From: an uncultured Lutibacter sp.
GTDB lineage: Bacteria > Bacteroidota > Bacteroidia > Flavobacteriales > Flavobacteriaceae
Assembly (NCBI RefSeq): GCF_947493565.1
Contig: NZ_CANLRG010000005.1
Span: forward strand, 124,001-188,000
DNA: 64,000 bases
Direction of reading: 5' to 3'
The notes beneath the pieces are model-generated. The model worked only from the letters and a program-made list of their open reading frames with translations. It ran no database searches and was not told the DNA's origin. Positions 29,645 to 38,663 of this stretch are shown piece after piece; within the stretch, counting starts at the first letter, position 1, and the number at the start of each line of letters is the position of its first letter. Made by a program: the position numbers and the translations under genes.

Positions 29645-31072
29645 ATGAATAAAACTGCATCATCAGTTTGGACGGAATGCCTATCTTTTATAGAGGATAA
29701 CATTAAGCAGCAAGCGTATAAAACTTGGTTTGAGCCAATTAAACCAATTAAATTATCAGGTGAAGCATTGACAATTCAGGTTCCTAGTAAATTTTTTTAC
29801 GAATGGTTAGAAGAACACTATATTAAGTTATTAAGAGTTGCTTTGGTAAAACAATTGGGTGAGGATGCAAAGTTGATTTATGATGTAAGAATGGAAAATA
29901 ATTACAGTAGTAACAATCCACATACTGTAAAAATACCAAGTTCTAATAGAAACCCAATTACACCTCAAGGAGTTGCGTTTCCACTAGATATTAATAAACG
30001 AGAATTAAAAAATCCATTTATAATTCCTGGAATTCAAAAGGTAAAAATTGAATCTCAATTAAATCCTAATTACAATTTCGAAAGTTTTGTTGAAGGAGAT
30101 TCTAATAGGTTAGCTCGTTCGGCAGGAATGGCTGTTGCTAATAAACCTGGAGGAACTTCATTTAATCCTTTGCTAATTTATGGAGGAGTTGGATTAGGAA
30201 AAACTCATATAGCTCATGCTATTGGAGTTGAAATTAAAGATAAATATCCAGACAAAACAGTGTTGTACATTTCTTCAGAGAAATTTACACAACAATACAT
30301 AGATTCTGTAAAGGGAAATACTAGAAATGACTTTATTCATTTCTATCAAATGATAGATGTATTAATTATTGATGATGTTCAATTCTTGTCTGGTAAAACA
30401 GGAACTCAAGATGTGTTTTTCCATATTTTCAATCACTTGCATCAAAATGGAAAGCAAGTTATTTTAACATCAGATAAGGCGCCTGTTGATATGCAGGATA
30501 TTGAGCAACGTTTGCTATCGCGTTTTAAATGGGGGTTGTCTGCAGAGTTACAAGCTCCTGATTATGAAACTAGAGTGTCTATTTTGCAAAATAAACTCTA
30601 TAGAGATGGTGTAGAAATGCCAGAAGAAATAGTTGAATATATTGCAAAAAATATAAAGTCGAATGTTCGTGAGTTAGAAGGGGTTTTAATCTCAATGATT
30701 GCTCAAGCTTCTTTTAATAGAAAAGAATTTACCCTAGCACTTACCAAACAAATTGTAGATAAATTTGTTAAAAATACCAAAAGAGAAGTTTCTATAGATT
30801 ATATTCAAAAAATTGTTTCTAATTATTTTGAATTAGATGTGGCTACCTTGCAATCTAAAACTCGTAAGCGTCATATTGTTCAAGCTCGTCAATTGGCAAT
30901 GTATTTTGCAAAAAGAATGACGAAAGCTTCGTTAGCAAGTATTGGTTCTCAAATTGGAAAAAGAGATCACGCAACCGTGCTTCACGCTTGTAAAACTGTT
31001 GATAATTTGACAGAAACCGACAAGCAGTTTAGAAAGTACGTAGATGATTTAACTAAAAAACTTACTTTTTAA
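29645..31072 (+). CDS. dnaA: Chromosomal replication initiator DnaA
   Basis: A 475-residue AAA+ ATPase that melts the chromosomal origin. Domain I (VWTECLSFIEDNIKQQAYKT) is followed by a short linker, Walker A GGVGLGKTHIAHAIG, Walker B VLIIDDVQFLSGK, a sensor-like LLSRFKWGL, and the C-terminal DNA-binding domain with KRDHATVLHACKTV. Start at the ATG preceded by a short hairpin (about 29590-29612). I saw no DnaA-box cluster in the 166 bases upstream, so this need not be the origin. The phosphatase gene follows by 4 bases. Confidence 0.98.
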   Translation: MNKTASSVWTECLSFIEDNIKQQAYKTWFEPIKPIKLSGEALTIQVPSKFFYEWLEEHYIKLLRVALVKQLGEDAKLIYDVRMENNYSSNNPHTVKIPSSNRNPITPQGVAFPLDINKRELKNPFIIPGIQKVKIESQLNPNYNFESFVEGDSNRLARSAGMAVANKPGGTSFNPLLIYGGVGLGKTHIAHAIGVEIKDKYPDKTVLYISSEKFTQQYIDSVKGNTRNDFIHFYQMIDVLIIDDVQFLSGKTGTQDVFFHIFNHLHQNGKQVILTSDKAPVDMQDIEQRLLSRFKWGLSAELQAPDYETRVSILQNKLYRDGVEMPEEIVEYIAKNIKSNVRELEGVLISMIAQASFNRKEFTLALTKQIVDKFVKNTKREVSIDYIQKIVSNYFELDVATLQSKTRKRHIVQARQLAMYFAKRMTKASLASIGSQIGKRDHATVLHACKTVDNLTETDKQFRKYVDDLTKKLTF

Positions 31073-31076
31073 TAAA

Positions 31077-31538
31077 ATGACTAAAGTATTAATGGTTTGT
31101 CTCGGTAATATTTGCCGCTCTCCATTAGCAGAAGGAATTTTAAAATCTAAACTTTTAAAACCAGGTTTTTTTATTGATTCTGCTGGAACTGGGGCGTATC
31201 ATGTTGGTGAACACCCAGATAGACGTTCAATAGCAATAGCAAGACAATACGGAATAGATATTTCTACCCAAAAAGCTCGTAAATTTACCGTTGATGATTT
31301 TGATAAATTTGATGTAATTTATGTAATGGATAACTCCAATTATTCAAATGTTATAGCATTGGCTAGAAGTGAAGAAGATAAAAAGAAAGTAAACTACATT
31401 TTGAATGAAGTTTTTCCAGGTGAAAACTTAGATGTTCCAGATCCTTATTATGGAGGAGATTATGGTTTTAAAAATGTATATTTAATGTTAGATGAAGCTT
31501 GTGAAATTATTTCAAAAAAAATAAATTCAAATGAGTGA
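31077..31538 (+). CDS. Low-molecular-weight protein-tyrosine phosphatase
   Basis: A 153-residue enzyme with the catalytic loop CLGNICRSP (CX5R) at residues 8-16 and the general-acid loop DPYYGG near residue 122. It dephosphorylates phosphotyrosine in proteins or arsenate-like substrates in the cytoplasm. It starts 4 bases after dnaA and overlaps the next gene by 8 bases, so the three are probably co-transcribed. Confidence 0.93.
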   Translation: MTKVLMVCLGNICRSPLAEGILKSKLLKPGFFIDSAGTGAYHVGEHPDRRSIAIARQYGIDISTQKARKFTVDDFDKFDVIYVMDNSNYSNVIALARSEEDKKKVNYILNEVFPGENLDVPDPYYGGDYGFKNVYLMLDEACEIISKKINSNE

Positions 31539-32247
31539 TATAAAAGGGGTTTTGTATTTGATTCCTACAACTTTAGGAGATAGTGAACCTTTAGAGGTGC
31601 TTCCTTTGTCTGTAAGAAAAGTTATAGAAGAAGTCGATCACTTTATAGTAGAAAATGAAAAAACAGCTAGAAGGTTTATAAAACGAATTACCCCAAAAAA
31701 ATCACAACCTTCACTTACCATTTATAAATTGGATAAATATGCTGATGAATTTGAAGTGAAAACTTATTTAGATGTTTGTGAAAAAGGTATTTCAGTAGGT
31801 TTGATTTCTGAGGCGGGTGTTCCTGCAATTGCAGATCCAGGAGCAGAAATTGTTAAATTAGCTCATGAAAAAGAAATAAAGGTGGTTCCGTTAGTTGGTC
31901 CTTCATCTATTATTTTAGCAATGATGGCTTCGGGTTTTAATGGTCAAAATTTTACGTTCAATGGGTATTTACCTATTGAAACTAATGAGAGAAAAAAGGT
32001 AATAAAAAGCCTTGAAAAACTTTCAAAAGAAAAAAATCAATCTCAAATTTTTATTGAAACTCCTTATAGAAACGAAAAAATGTTTGCCGATTTAAAAAGT
32101 ACATTAACTCCAACAGCAAAATTATGTATTGCTTGTGATATAACATTGCAAAACGAATATATTAAAACGATGGAAATTAAAGATTGGAAACATCAGCAAC
32201 CTGATTTACATAAAAGACCCACCATTTTTATAATTCATAAAGATTAA
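31531..32247 (+). CDS. Tetrapyrrole-methylase-fold SAM methyltransferase, RsmI-like
   Basis: A 238-residue protein with the SAM-binding segments LYLIPTTLGD, GLISEAGVPAIADPGAEIV and PLVGPSSIILAMMASGFNG, as in RsmI, which 2'-O-methylates C1402 of 16S rRNA. This flavobacterial group is a little shorter than E. coli RsmI and lacks its C-terminal extension, so the rRNA role is likely rather than certain. A strong terminator follows at once. Confidence 0.85.
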   Translation: MSDIKGVLYLIPTTLGDSEPLEVLPLSVRKVIEEVDHFIVENEKTARRFIKRITPKKSQPSLTIYKLDKYADEFEVKTYLDVCEKGISVGLISEAGVPAIADPGAEIVKLAHEKEIKVVPLVGPSSIILAMMASGFNGQNFTFNGYLPIETNERKKVIKSLEKLSKEKNQSQIFIETPYRNEKMFADLKSTLTPTAKLCIACDITLQNEYIKTMEIKDWKHQQPDLHKRPTIFIIHKD

Positions 32248-32280
32248 AAAAAAGCCTCAACACTAAGTTGAGGCTTTTTT
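32248..32280 (+). terminator. Bidirectional intrinsic terminator (GCCTCAAC type)
   Basis: A6-GCCTCAAC, loop ACTAA, GTTGAGGC-T6. It starts at the RsmI-like stop and also serves the convergent gene ending at 32302. The same stem recurs at 38633-38663 and, with one mismatch, at 45910-45943. Confidence 0.9.
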
Positions 32281-32301
32281 GTTTAACCAAAATTATTCTA
32301 A

Positions 32302-32919
32302 TTATAAAACAGGTTTCCTTTTAGCTTTAATAAAAGAAGTGTCATAACCTGAGAATTCTTTTAAATAGTGCCTAACTGAAGAGCCATAAGCATCTTCAAA
32401 AGTAAAAGCACCTTTGCTTCTTAAAAATTTCTTTACATTTCCAGCTCCAGCTAAATGAGCAGCTGCAATAATGCCGGATTCTGTAATTTCAATTCCGTGA
32501 ATATTTTTTCCAACACTTCGTTTAATGTCTTTTCTTAAAATCCATTTATTAAGTGAGCATAAGGCTAAAAATGCATCTTCTTGTAATTCTGGATTTCTTA
32601 AAAAAGAGTGAGTGTCATAAATTTTAAATCTACTAAGGGTTGATTTTCCAAATTGATATTTTCCTAAATATCCAAGTGTATTAATAATTTCGTATCTACC
32701 TTGTGATTCTTTAAATGCTAAAGCTTCTCTAAACCCAACAAATTTGTTGCCAATAAAAGGAATGTTGAAATCTTGAAGAGCTGCTTCTTCTTCTGTAGGA
32801 ACATAGGCTACAGATGTAGTTGTATTAAAGTTTATTTTCGAGTTTTTTGTGTCTTTTGAAAAACTAGAAATAATTATTCCTAATACAATTAAACTTAAAA
32901 ATAGTATTACTTTTTTCAT
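32302..32919 (-). CDS. Lysozyme-like (lytic transglycosylase-like) exported protein
   Basis: A 205-residue protein with an N-terminal hydrophobic export signal. The body reads FREALAFKESQGRYEIINTL, where the Glu in KESQG sits where lytic transglycosylases and goose-type lysozymes keep the catalytic acid; LGYLGKYQFGKSTL follows, as in a muramidase fold. It may cleave or bind peptidoglycan in the periplasm. Annotation pipelines sometimes call it a peptidoglycan-binding protein, but I see no LysM repeat. A consensus promoter lies at 32957-32986. Confidence 0.7.
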   Translation of the reverse strand: MKKVILFLSLIVLGIIISSFSKDTKNSKINFNTTTSVAYVPTEEEAALQDFNIPFIGNKFVGFREALAFKESQGRYEIINTLGYLGKYQFGKSTLSRFKIYDTHSFLRNPELQEDAFLALCSLNKWILRKDIKRSVGKNIHGIEITESGIIAAAHLAGAGNVKKFLRSKGAFTFEDAYGSSVRHYLKEFSGYDTSFIKAKRKPVL

Positions 32920-32956
32920 AATTTTAAGGTTTAATTACCTTATAAATTTCGGGGTG

Positions 32957-32986
32957 CAAATGTAATGTATATTTTTATATTGGCAA
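32957..32986 (-). promoter_or_regulatory. Consensus Bacteroidota promoter of the lysozyme-like gene
   Basis: TTG at 32986-32984, 19 bases, TACATTTG at 32964-32957. A small leader hairpin (AAGGT / ACCTT, 32926-32941) lies just before the start codon. Confidence 0.75.
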
Positions 32987-33124
32987 TAAATTTAATAAAA
33001 AAATAATTATTTTAATAAATAATTAACAAATATTCTGTTTTATTAAATAATTTTTAACTTTTGTAAATTAAGATTACTTAGAGTTGTAAAGTTTTTAATA
33101 AACTTTTTTTTTACAGACTAATAA

Positions 33125-34159
33125 TTATCTATTCACGCCTTGTTTATTAAGCCAATTTTGATATTTAAGTGCATTTTTATTATGTTGTGATAGCGTTTTT
33201 GCAAATTCATGTGTGCCAATTTTGGTAATACTAGCGCACATATAATAGTAGTTATGGTTGGCTGGATTTAAAACTGCTTCAATTGAAGAAATATCAGGCA
33301 TAGCAATTGGTCCAGGAGGTAATCCTAAATTTATATAGGTATTGTATGGAGAATTAATTTTTAAATCTTTTTTTAAAACTCTTTTTATTGTGGTATTTTC
33401 TCCATGTTGCATTTTATAAGCAAATATAACTGTTGGATCTGCTTGTAATGGCCAATTATCTTTAAGTCTGTTTAAATATAACTTAGCTACCATTGGTCGT
33501 TCGCTCACTGTTGAAGTTTCTTTTTGTACGATTGAAGCAAGTGTAATTACTTCATTTTTTGTTAGATTTAGTTTTTTTGCTTTTTGCAATCTTTCATCAT
33601 TCCAAAAGCGTTGATATTCTTTAAGCATTTTTGCTCTAAATGCTTCAGCGCTTGTATTCCAATAAAATTCATAAGTATTTGGAATATACATTCCAAGAGC
33701 CGAATTTTTTGTAAAGTGATGCTTGTTTATAAAATTTTGATCATAAAATGCATTTAATAATGAAATGGAATCAGCTTCAATTTGCTCTGATATTCTTCCT
33801 GCTAATTTTTTAAAATTGTCTTGATTGTTGAATGATAATTTTACAGGAGTTTGGTTGCCACTTCTTAATAGATTTACCAAGTCATTATTATTCATTCCTT
33901 TGGCAATATGATATTTTCCAGGTTTAATGGTATTGGTATATTTTTTTTTAGCTGCAACCCAGGTAAATGGTTTTACTCTTTTTAAAAATGGACGAACTAA
34001 ATTTTCAACTTCAGTAAAATTACTATTAGAAGGAATGTATAAATAGCCTTCTTTTATAGTATTTGGTTTGTAAATTTTATTGTAAAAATTAAATGCTAAA
34101 AAACCAGCTATTATTAATAATAGAGAAATGATTAATAGGATAAGTTTTTTTAAATTCAT
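33125..34159 (-). CDS. mltG: Endolytic transglycosylase MltG
   Basis: A 344-residue YceG-family protein with one N-terminal membrane helix, a LysM-like region (KPGKYHIAKGMNNNDLVNLL) and the catalytic domain with ASIVQKETSTVSERPMVAKL (catalytic Glu) and LQADPTVIFA. It cuts nascent glycan strands in the periplasm and is thought to set strand length. It follows a GNAT gene by one base and dapF before that. Confidence 0.94.
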   Translation of the reverse strand: MNLKKLILLIISLLLIIAGFLAFNFYNKIYKPNTIKEGYLYIPSNSNFTEVENLVRPFLKRVKPFTWVAAKKKYTNTIKPGKYHIAKGMNNNDLVNLLRSGNQTPVKLSFNNQDNFKKLAGRISEQIEADSISLLNAFYDQNFINKHHFTKNSALGMYIPNTYEFYWNTSAEAFRAKMLKEYQRFWNDERLQKAKKLNLTKNEVITLASIVQKETSTVSERPMVAKLYLNRLKDNWPLQADPTVIFAYKMQHGENTTIKRVLKKDLKINSPYNTYINLGLPPGPIAMPDISSIEAVLNPANHNYYYMCASITKIGTHEFAKTLSQHNKNALKYQNWLNKQGVNR

Positions 34160-34160
34160 G

Positions 34161-34682
34161 TTACGATTTAATCAGTTGGTATAATACTTCATCTTTAAAG
34201 TTAGGGTTTGAATAAATCCAATCTTTTTTTACACCAATTTTTTTAAAATGATGTTTTTCAAATAACCTGATGCTTTTGGTATTGTCCGAAGTAATATTTG
34301 CAAAAATTTGATGAACATCTAAGTAGGTAAATGCATAATCGATGATCATTTCAAGAGCTTCGGATCCATAGCCTTTATTTTGGTGTTGAGGTAGTAATAA
34401 AATTCCAATTCCAACTCTTTTATGAAGTGGGTTAAAATCAAATAAATCAATCATCCCAACAGGAATGTCGTCAAAATCACTAATTACAAACCTATATTGT
34501 TTGGCTTCATAAATATCTTGATGTGAGTTTTCAAGATATTTTTTTAGTACGTATTTTGAATAAGGTAATTGTGTACCGCTTATTTCCCAAAAAAGCTCAT
34601 TGTTTTCTGTTGAAAACAAAAAGTTTAAATCTTCAGGCTCTAAAGCTCTTAAATTGATATTTTTACCTAATAAAATTGCCAT
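34161..34682 (-). CDS. GNAT family N-acetyltransferase (RimJ/RimL-like)
   Basis: A 173-residue GNAT enzyme of the RimJ/RimL group: NLRALEPEDLNFLFSTENN at the start, RVGIGILLLPQHQNKGYGSEALEM as the acetyl-CoA loop, and NTKSIRLFEKHHFKKIGV near the end. It may acetylate N-terminal amino groups or small amines. It overlaps dapF by one base and precedes mltG, forming a three-gene operon. Confidence 0.88.
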   Translation of the reverse strand: MAILLGKNINLRALEPEDLNFLFSTENNELFWEISGTQLPYSKYVLKKYLENSHQDIYEAKQYRFVISDFDDIPVGMIDLFDFNPLHKRVGIGILLLPQHQNKGYGSEALEMIIDYAFTYLDVHQIFANITSDNTKSIRLFEKHHFKKIGVKKDWIYSNPNFKDEVLYQLIKS

Positions 34683-35461
34683 TAAATTGTAATATTACCT
34701 TCAAATACAAATTGAGCAGGTCCTTTTAAAAAAACATTTGTGTAGGAAGTATCCTTTTTTTCAAAAGAGACTTCTAAGTTCCCTCCTAAAACTTCAATTT
34801 TAATAGTGTTAGAATTGGTTATGTTAGTTTTATTAGCTGCAATTGCAACCGCAGTAACACCTGTTCCACAAGCTAAAGTCTCATCTTCAACACCACGTTC
34901 GTAGGTTCTAACTTTGAATGAATCGTTAGTTAATTGTTCAACAAAATTTACATTGGTTCCTTCTTCAAAATAGGGAGCTCCATATCTAATTTTTGAACCT
35001 ACTTCTTTTACATTTATAGTCGATATATTTTTACAGAAGCTGATATGGTGTGGAGATCCTGTATTTAAAAAAGTGTATTCTTTAGCAATTTCTATTTCAG
35101 TTACATCAATCATTTTTAAGCTAACTATGTTATTTTCAATAGTAGCATAATGTAATCCGTCTACAGCATCAAAAGTAGTTTTATAAGTTATTATACCAAG
35201 CTGTTTTGCAAATGCAACCAAGCATCTCCCTCCATTTCCACACATGCTTCCTTCATTTCCATCGGCATTAAAATAAACCATTTTAAAATCTTGTTTATTC
35301 GAAGGTTCTAATAAAATTAAACCATCTGCACCTATTCCAAAACGTCTGTCACACAGTTTGTTAATAAGCGAAATGTTAGTTTTTGGAAACGATAAATTTC
35401 GATTATCTATCATGATAAAATCGTTTCCAGTGCCTTGATATTTGTAAAAATGTAATTTCAT
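34682..35461 (-). CDS. dapF: Diaminopimelate epimerase
   Basis: A 259-residue epimerase converting LL- to meso-diaminopimelate for lysine and peptidoglycan synthesis. Both catalytic cysteines are visible: SMCGNGGRC and LACGTGVTAVA. I chose the ATG at 35461 (MKLHFYKYQGTGNDF), where homology starts. An upstream ATG at 35521 would add 20 unconserved residues and would overlap the -7 box TACATTTG (35467-35474), which ends 5 bases before 35461. Confidence 0.95.
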   Translation of the reverse strand: MKLHFYKYQGTGNDFIMIDNRNLSFPKTNISLINKLCDRRFGIGADGLILLEPSNKQDFKMVYFNADGNEGSMCGNGGRCLVAFAKQLGIITYKTTFDAVDGLHYATIENNIVSLKMIDVTEIEIAKEYTFLNTGSPHHISFCKNISTINVKEVGSKIRYGAPYFEEGTNVNFVEQLTNDSFKVRTYERGVEDETLACGTGVTAVAIAANKTNITNSNTIKIEVLGGNLEVSFEKKDTSYTNVFLKGPAQFVFEGNITI

Positions 35462-35466
35462 TAGTG

Positions 35467-35474
35467 CAAATGTA
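35467..35474 (-). promoter_or_regulatory. -7 promoter box abutting the dapF start
   Basis: TACATTTG, five bases, then ATG: a near-leaderless arrangement. The 19 bases at 35462-35480 are identical to the icd promoter core at 23066-23084. Confidence 0.55.
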
Positions 35475-35590
35475 GTAAATTTCATTGTAGGTTTTTTGAT
35501 TAAAGATAATGATGAAACCAAGAAATGTTAAATATGGTTAAATGAGCGTTAATAAAGCGTTAAAGGAGTTTTTGAAAAGCAATAAAATTT

Positions 35591-35598
35591 TAATTTTG
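35591..35598 (+). promoter_or_regulatory. -7 promoter box of the HtrA-type protease gene
   Basis: TAATTTTG, 26 bases before the ATG, with TTG at 35572-35574 (16-base spacing, shorter than usual). Confidence 0.5.
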
Positions 35599-35624
35599 AA
35601 TGTTAATTTATAAAAATATTAAAG

Positions 35625-37034
35625 ATGAAAAGAATAATTAGTATTGTGTTATTTTCGGCTTTAGGAGGAGCACTTACTTTAGGTGCTTATAAATTATTTA
35701 TTGAAAAGCCACAAGTTGTTATTGAAAAAGCAGTTGAGTCAAAACCATTGGCGGTCAAGACAAATTATACAAATACGTTAGGAACTGCCATTGAAGATAC
35801 TGATTTTACCATAGCTGCTGAAAAAACATTAAATGCTGTAGTTCACGTAAAAAACACGTCTTATAAAACAGTGAGAGACCCTTTTGCAGAGTTTTTTTAC
35901 GGACAAGGAAATGGAATTAAACATTATTCGCAAGTTGGTACAGGTAGTGGTGTAATTTTTTCATCCGATGGATACATTATTACCAACAATCATGTAGTAA
36001 AAGACGCTACAGATATTGAAGTAACTTTAAATAATAAGAAAGTTTATAAAGCTAAAATTATTGGAAACGATGCTATAAATGATATAGCACTCCTTAAAAT
36101 TGATGAAAAAGAGTTGCCCTATATTACCTTTGCTAATTCTGACAATGTAAAAGTAGGTGAGTGGGTGTTAGCCGTTGGAAATCCATATAATTTAACGTCA
36201 ACAGTTACTGCAGGAATTATCAGTGCAAAAGGTAGAGATTTAGAAGGAAATGGTCCAATTACAGATTCATTTATACAAACTGATGCCGCAGTTAACCCTG
36301 GTAATAGTGGAGGAGCCTTGGTAAATGTTAGAGGTGAATTAATAGGTATTAATACCGCAATTTCTTCTAGAACAGGTTCTTTTATAGGCTATTCATTTGC
36401 TGTTCCTTCCAATATTGCAAAAAAAGTAATTGAAGATTTAATGGAGTTTGGAACTGTACATAAGGCAATTTTAGGAGTGCAAGGAGGTGAGTTAAATGGA
36501 AAAGTTGCTCAAGATTTAGATATAGATTTAACAGAAGGTTTTTATATTTCTTCTGTATCCGAAAACTCTGGAGCTAAAAAAGCAGGACTTAAAAAAGACG
36601 ATGTAATCATTCAAGCTGATGGAGTAAAAATAACATCATATGCTAATTTAACAGGTTTTTTAAATACCAAACGTCCTGGAGATGTAATAAAAGTAACTTA
36701 TGTAAGAGAAGGACACGAATATACTGCAAATGTTAAATTGAGTAAAAATGAAATGAGTAAAGTAAACTCTTTAGGTTTAGAATTGAAAAATTTAGATGCC
36801 AAAGAATTGAAAAAACTAAAAGTTTCTAATGGAGTAAAAGTTACAGATATTACCAATAAAGAATTGTTGTATTATGGAGTACGAAAAGGATATGTAATTA
36901 CTTCTATCAATAATCAAAAAGTAAACTCTGTTGATGATGTTACTGAAATGATTTCTACCAAAGCAGCTAACGAGGTATTACGTATTGAAATGTTAAACTT
37001 AGATGGAGAGGTAGAACGCTATATTTTTAGGTAG
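35625..37034 (+). CDS. HtrA/DegP-type periplasmic serine protease
   Basis: A 469-residue protein with an N-terminal membrane anchor, a trypsin-like domain with the full triad (IITNNHVVKD, NDIALLKID, NPGNSGGAL) and two PDZ domains (ILGVQGGELNGK onward; second around VRKGYVITSINNQ). It degrades or refolds damaged envelope proteins. Length and layout match Do/DegQ. It stands alone, with its own -7 box and a terminator at 37051. Confidence 0.94.
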   Translation: MKRIISIVLFSALGGALTLGAYKLFIEKPQVVIEKAVESKPLAVKTNYTNTLGTAIEDTDFTIAAEKTLNAVVHVKNTSYKTVRDPFAEFFYGQGNGIKHYSQVGTGSGVIFSSDGYIITNNHVVKDATDIEVTLNNKKVYKAKIIGNDAINDIALLKIDEKELPYITFANSDNVKVGEWVLAVGNPYNLTSTVTAGIISAKGRDLEGNGPITDSFIQTDAAVNPGNSGGALVNVRGELIGINTAISSRTGSFIGYSFAVPSNIAKKVIEDLMEFGTVHKAILGVQGGELNGKVAQDLDIDLTEGFYISSVSENSGAKKAGLKKDDVIIQADGVKITSYANLTGFLNTKRPGDVIKVTYVREGHEYTANVKLSKNEMSKVNSLGLELKNLDAKELKKLKVSNGVKVTDITNKELLYYGVRKGYVITSINNQKVNSVDDVTEMISTKAANEVLRIEMLNLDGEVERYIFR

Positions 37035-37050
37035 TTGTTAGATTGTGTAT

Positions 37051-37083
37051 AAAATCCTTTCAAAAATTGAAAGGATTTTTTTT
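37051..37083 (+). terminator. Intrinsic terminator after the HtrA-type gene
   Basis: Perfect 13-bp stem AAAATCCTTTCAA / TTGAAAGGATTTT with a 3-base loop and T7, 16 bases after the stop. Confidence 0.88.
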
Positions 37084-37094
37084 ACAAAAAAGAG

Positions 37095-37124
37095 TTGCGA
37101 AAACGTTTGAAATTGGTACTTTTG
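37095..37124 (+). promoter_or_regulatory. Consensus Bacteroidota promoter of the GAPDH gene
   Basis: TTG at 37095-37097, exactly 19 bases, TACTTTTG at 37117-37124, 28 bases before the ATG. Confidence 0.8.
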
Positions 37125-37152
37125 CAAAAATTTTTAACAACACACAACTAAA

Positions 37153-38598
37153 ATGTCTTACAACGAACTTTACGAAAAAGAACTCGCCTTTCAAGCAGAT
37201 AGGCGAAGAGCTACAGTAGAATTTATTAGAATTATTAGCGATTTATGGTATGATGATACCATAGAACTAATTCTTTTTAGAAATCAATTAATTGATAGAA
37301 ATGTTAGTGAAATACTTAACTTAGTTGAGTATGCTAGTGAATTTGTAGAAAAACCAATTTCAATATTTGATGCTGTTGAAATTGCGCGTGAAATTAAGAA
37401 TCAAAAATTATCGCCTTCAAAAATTGATATTGGTAAATTGGTGTATGAGTATCATATAGAGAGTAATAGTAAAAATATTGAAGACTTTATTGCTGAAAAA
37501 TTAAGTGATGCAAAAAAAATAAATGGAATTGAGCCAAAAGACGTTGTATTATATGGCTTTGGAAGAATAGGAAGGCTATTAGCTCGAGAATTAATGACTC
37601 GTACAGGAAAAGGTAATTTAATGCGCTTAAGAGCTATTGTTACAAGAGGTGAAATAACAGAAACGGTTTTAGAAAAAAGAGCAGCATTATTAAGAAATGA
37701 TTCCGTACATGGTGATTTTCCTGGAACTGTAAGTGCTGATATTGAAAAACAAGCTTTGATCATAAATGGAACTACAGTAAATATAATTTCAGCAAATTCA
37801 CCTGAAGAAATTGATTATACTTCTTATGGTATTTTTGATGCTTTAGTAATTGACAATACGGGAGCTTTTAGAGATAAAGAAGCTTTAAGCAGGCATTTAG
37901 CATCTAAAGGCGTGTCTAAAGTTTTACTTACTGCGCCAGGTAAAGGAGTTCCAAACATAGTTCACGGTGTTAATCATTTAGAATATGAACCTACTAAAGT
38001 TGATGTTTTTTCAGCAGCTTCTTGTACTACTAATGCAATTACACCTGTTTTAAAAGTTATGGAAGATAGTTTTGGTGTAATAAACGGACATTTAGAAACG
38101 ATTCATGCATATACAAATGATCAAAATTTAGTGGATAATATGCATAAAAAATATCGAAGAGGAAGAGCAGCAGCTTTAAATATGGTAATTACTGAAACTG
38201 GTGCTGGTAGTGCTGTTTCTAAAGCATTGCCTTCATTTGAAGGTAAGTTAACATCAAATGCTATTAGAGTTCCTGTGCCTAACGGAAGTTTAGCAATTTT
38301 AAATTTAAGACTGGAAAATGCTGCAAGTAAAGAAACAATTAATTCAGTAATGAAAAAGTATGCTTTAGAAGGTGATTTGGTTGAGCAAATTAAATATTCT
38401 TTAAGCAATGAATTGGTTTCTTCAGATATTGTTGGAACTTCTGCACCAGCAATATTTGATAGCAATGCAACCATTTCTAATAATGATGGAAAAAACGTAA
38501 TTCTATATGTCTGGTACGATAATGAATACGGATATAGTCATCAAGTAATAAGGTTGGCAAGGTATATTTCACAAGTACGAAGATTTACGTACTATTAG
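37153..38598 (+). CDS. gap: Glyceraldehyde-3-phosphate dehydrogenase, long form
   Basis: A 481-residue GAPDH. The catalytic domain starts near residue 130 with the NAD-binding VVLYGFGRIGRLLAREL and carries the active site SAASCTTNAITPVLKVM and the end WYDNEYGYSHQVIRL. The first 130 residues form a charged, probably helical extension (LAFQADRRRATVEFIRIISD onward) that classical 335-residue GAPDHs lack; this long form recurs in Bacteroidota. It works in glycolysis or gluconeogenesis. Strong promoter and terminator flank the single gene. Confidence 0.93.
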   Translation: MSYNELYEKELAFQADRRRATVEFIRIISDLWYDDTIELILFRNQLIDRNVSEILNLVEYASEFVEKPISIFDAVEIAREIKNQKLSPSKIDIGKLVYEYHIESNSKNIEDFIAEKLSDAKKINGIEPKDVVLYGFGRIGRLLARELMTRTGKGNLMRLRAIVTRGEITETVLEKRAALLRNDSVHGDFPGTVSADIEKQALIINGTTVNIISANSPEEIDYTSYGIFDALVIDNTGAFRDKEALSRHLASKGVSKVLLTAPGKGVPNIVHGVNHLEYEPTKVDVFSAASCTTNAITPVLKVMEDSFGVINGHLETIHAYTNDQNLVDNMHKKYRRGRAAALNMVITETGAGSAVSKALPSFEGKLTSNAIRVPVPNGSLAILNLRLENAASKETINSVMKKYALEGDLVEQIKYSLSNELVSSDIVGTSAPAIFDSNATISNNDGKNVILYVWYDNEYGYSHQVIRLARYISQVRRFTYY

Positions 38599-38632
38599 TA
38601 TATTGTTACTTTATATTTACACTATTTTATAC

Positions 38633-38663
38633 AAAAAAGCCTCAACATTTGTTGAGGTTTTTT
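38633..38663 (+). terminator. Terminator of the GAPDH gene (GCCTCAAC type)
   Basis: A6-GCCTCAAC, loop ATTT, GTTGAGG-T6. Its last bases overlap the stop codon of the convergent DUF885 gene. Confidence 0.88.

Noticed and set aside
37452-38474. Two antisense open frames within the GAPDH gene
   Set aside because: Shadows of a certain gene; no domain or start signal.
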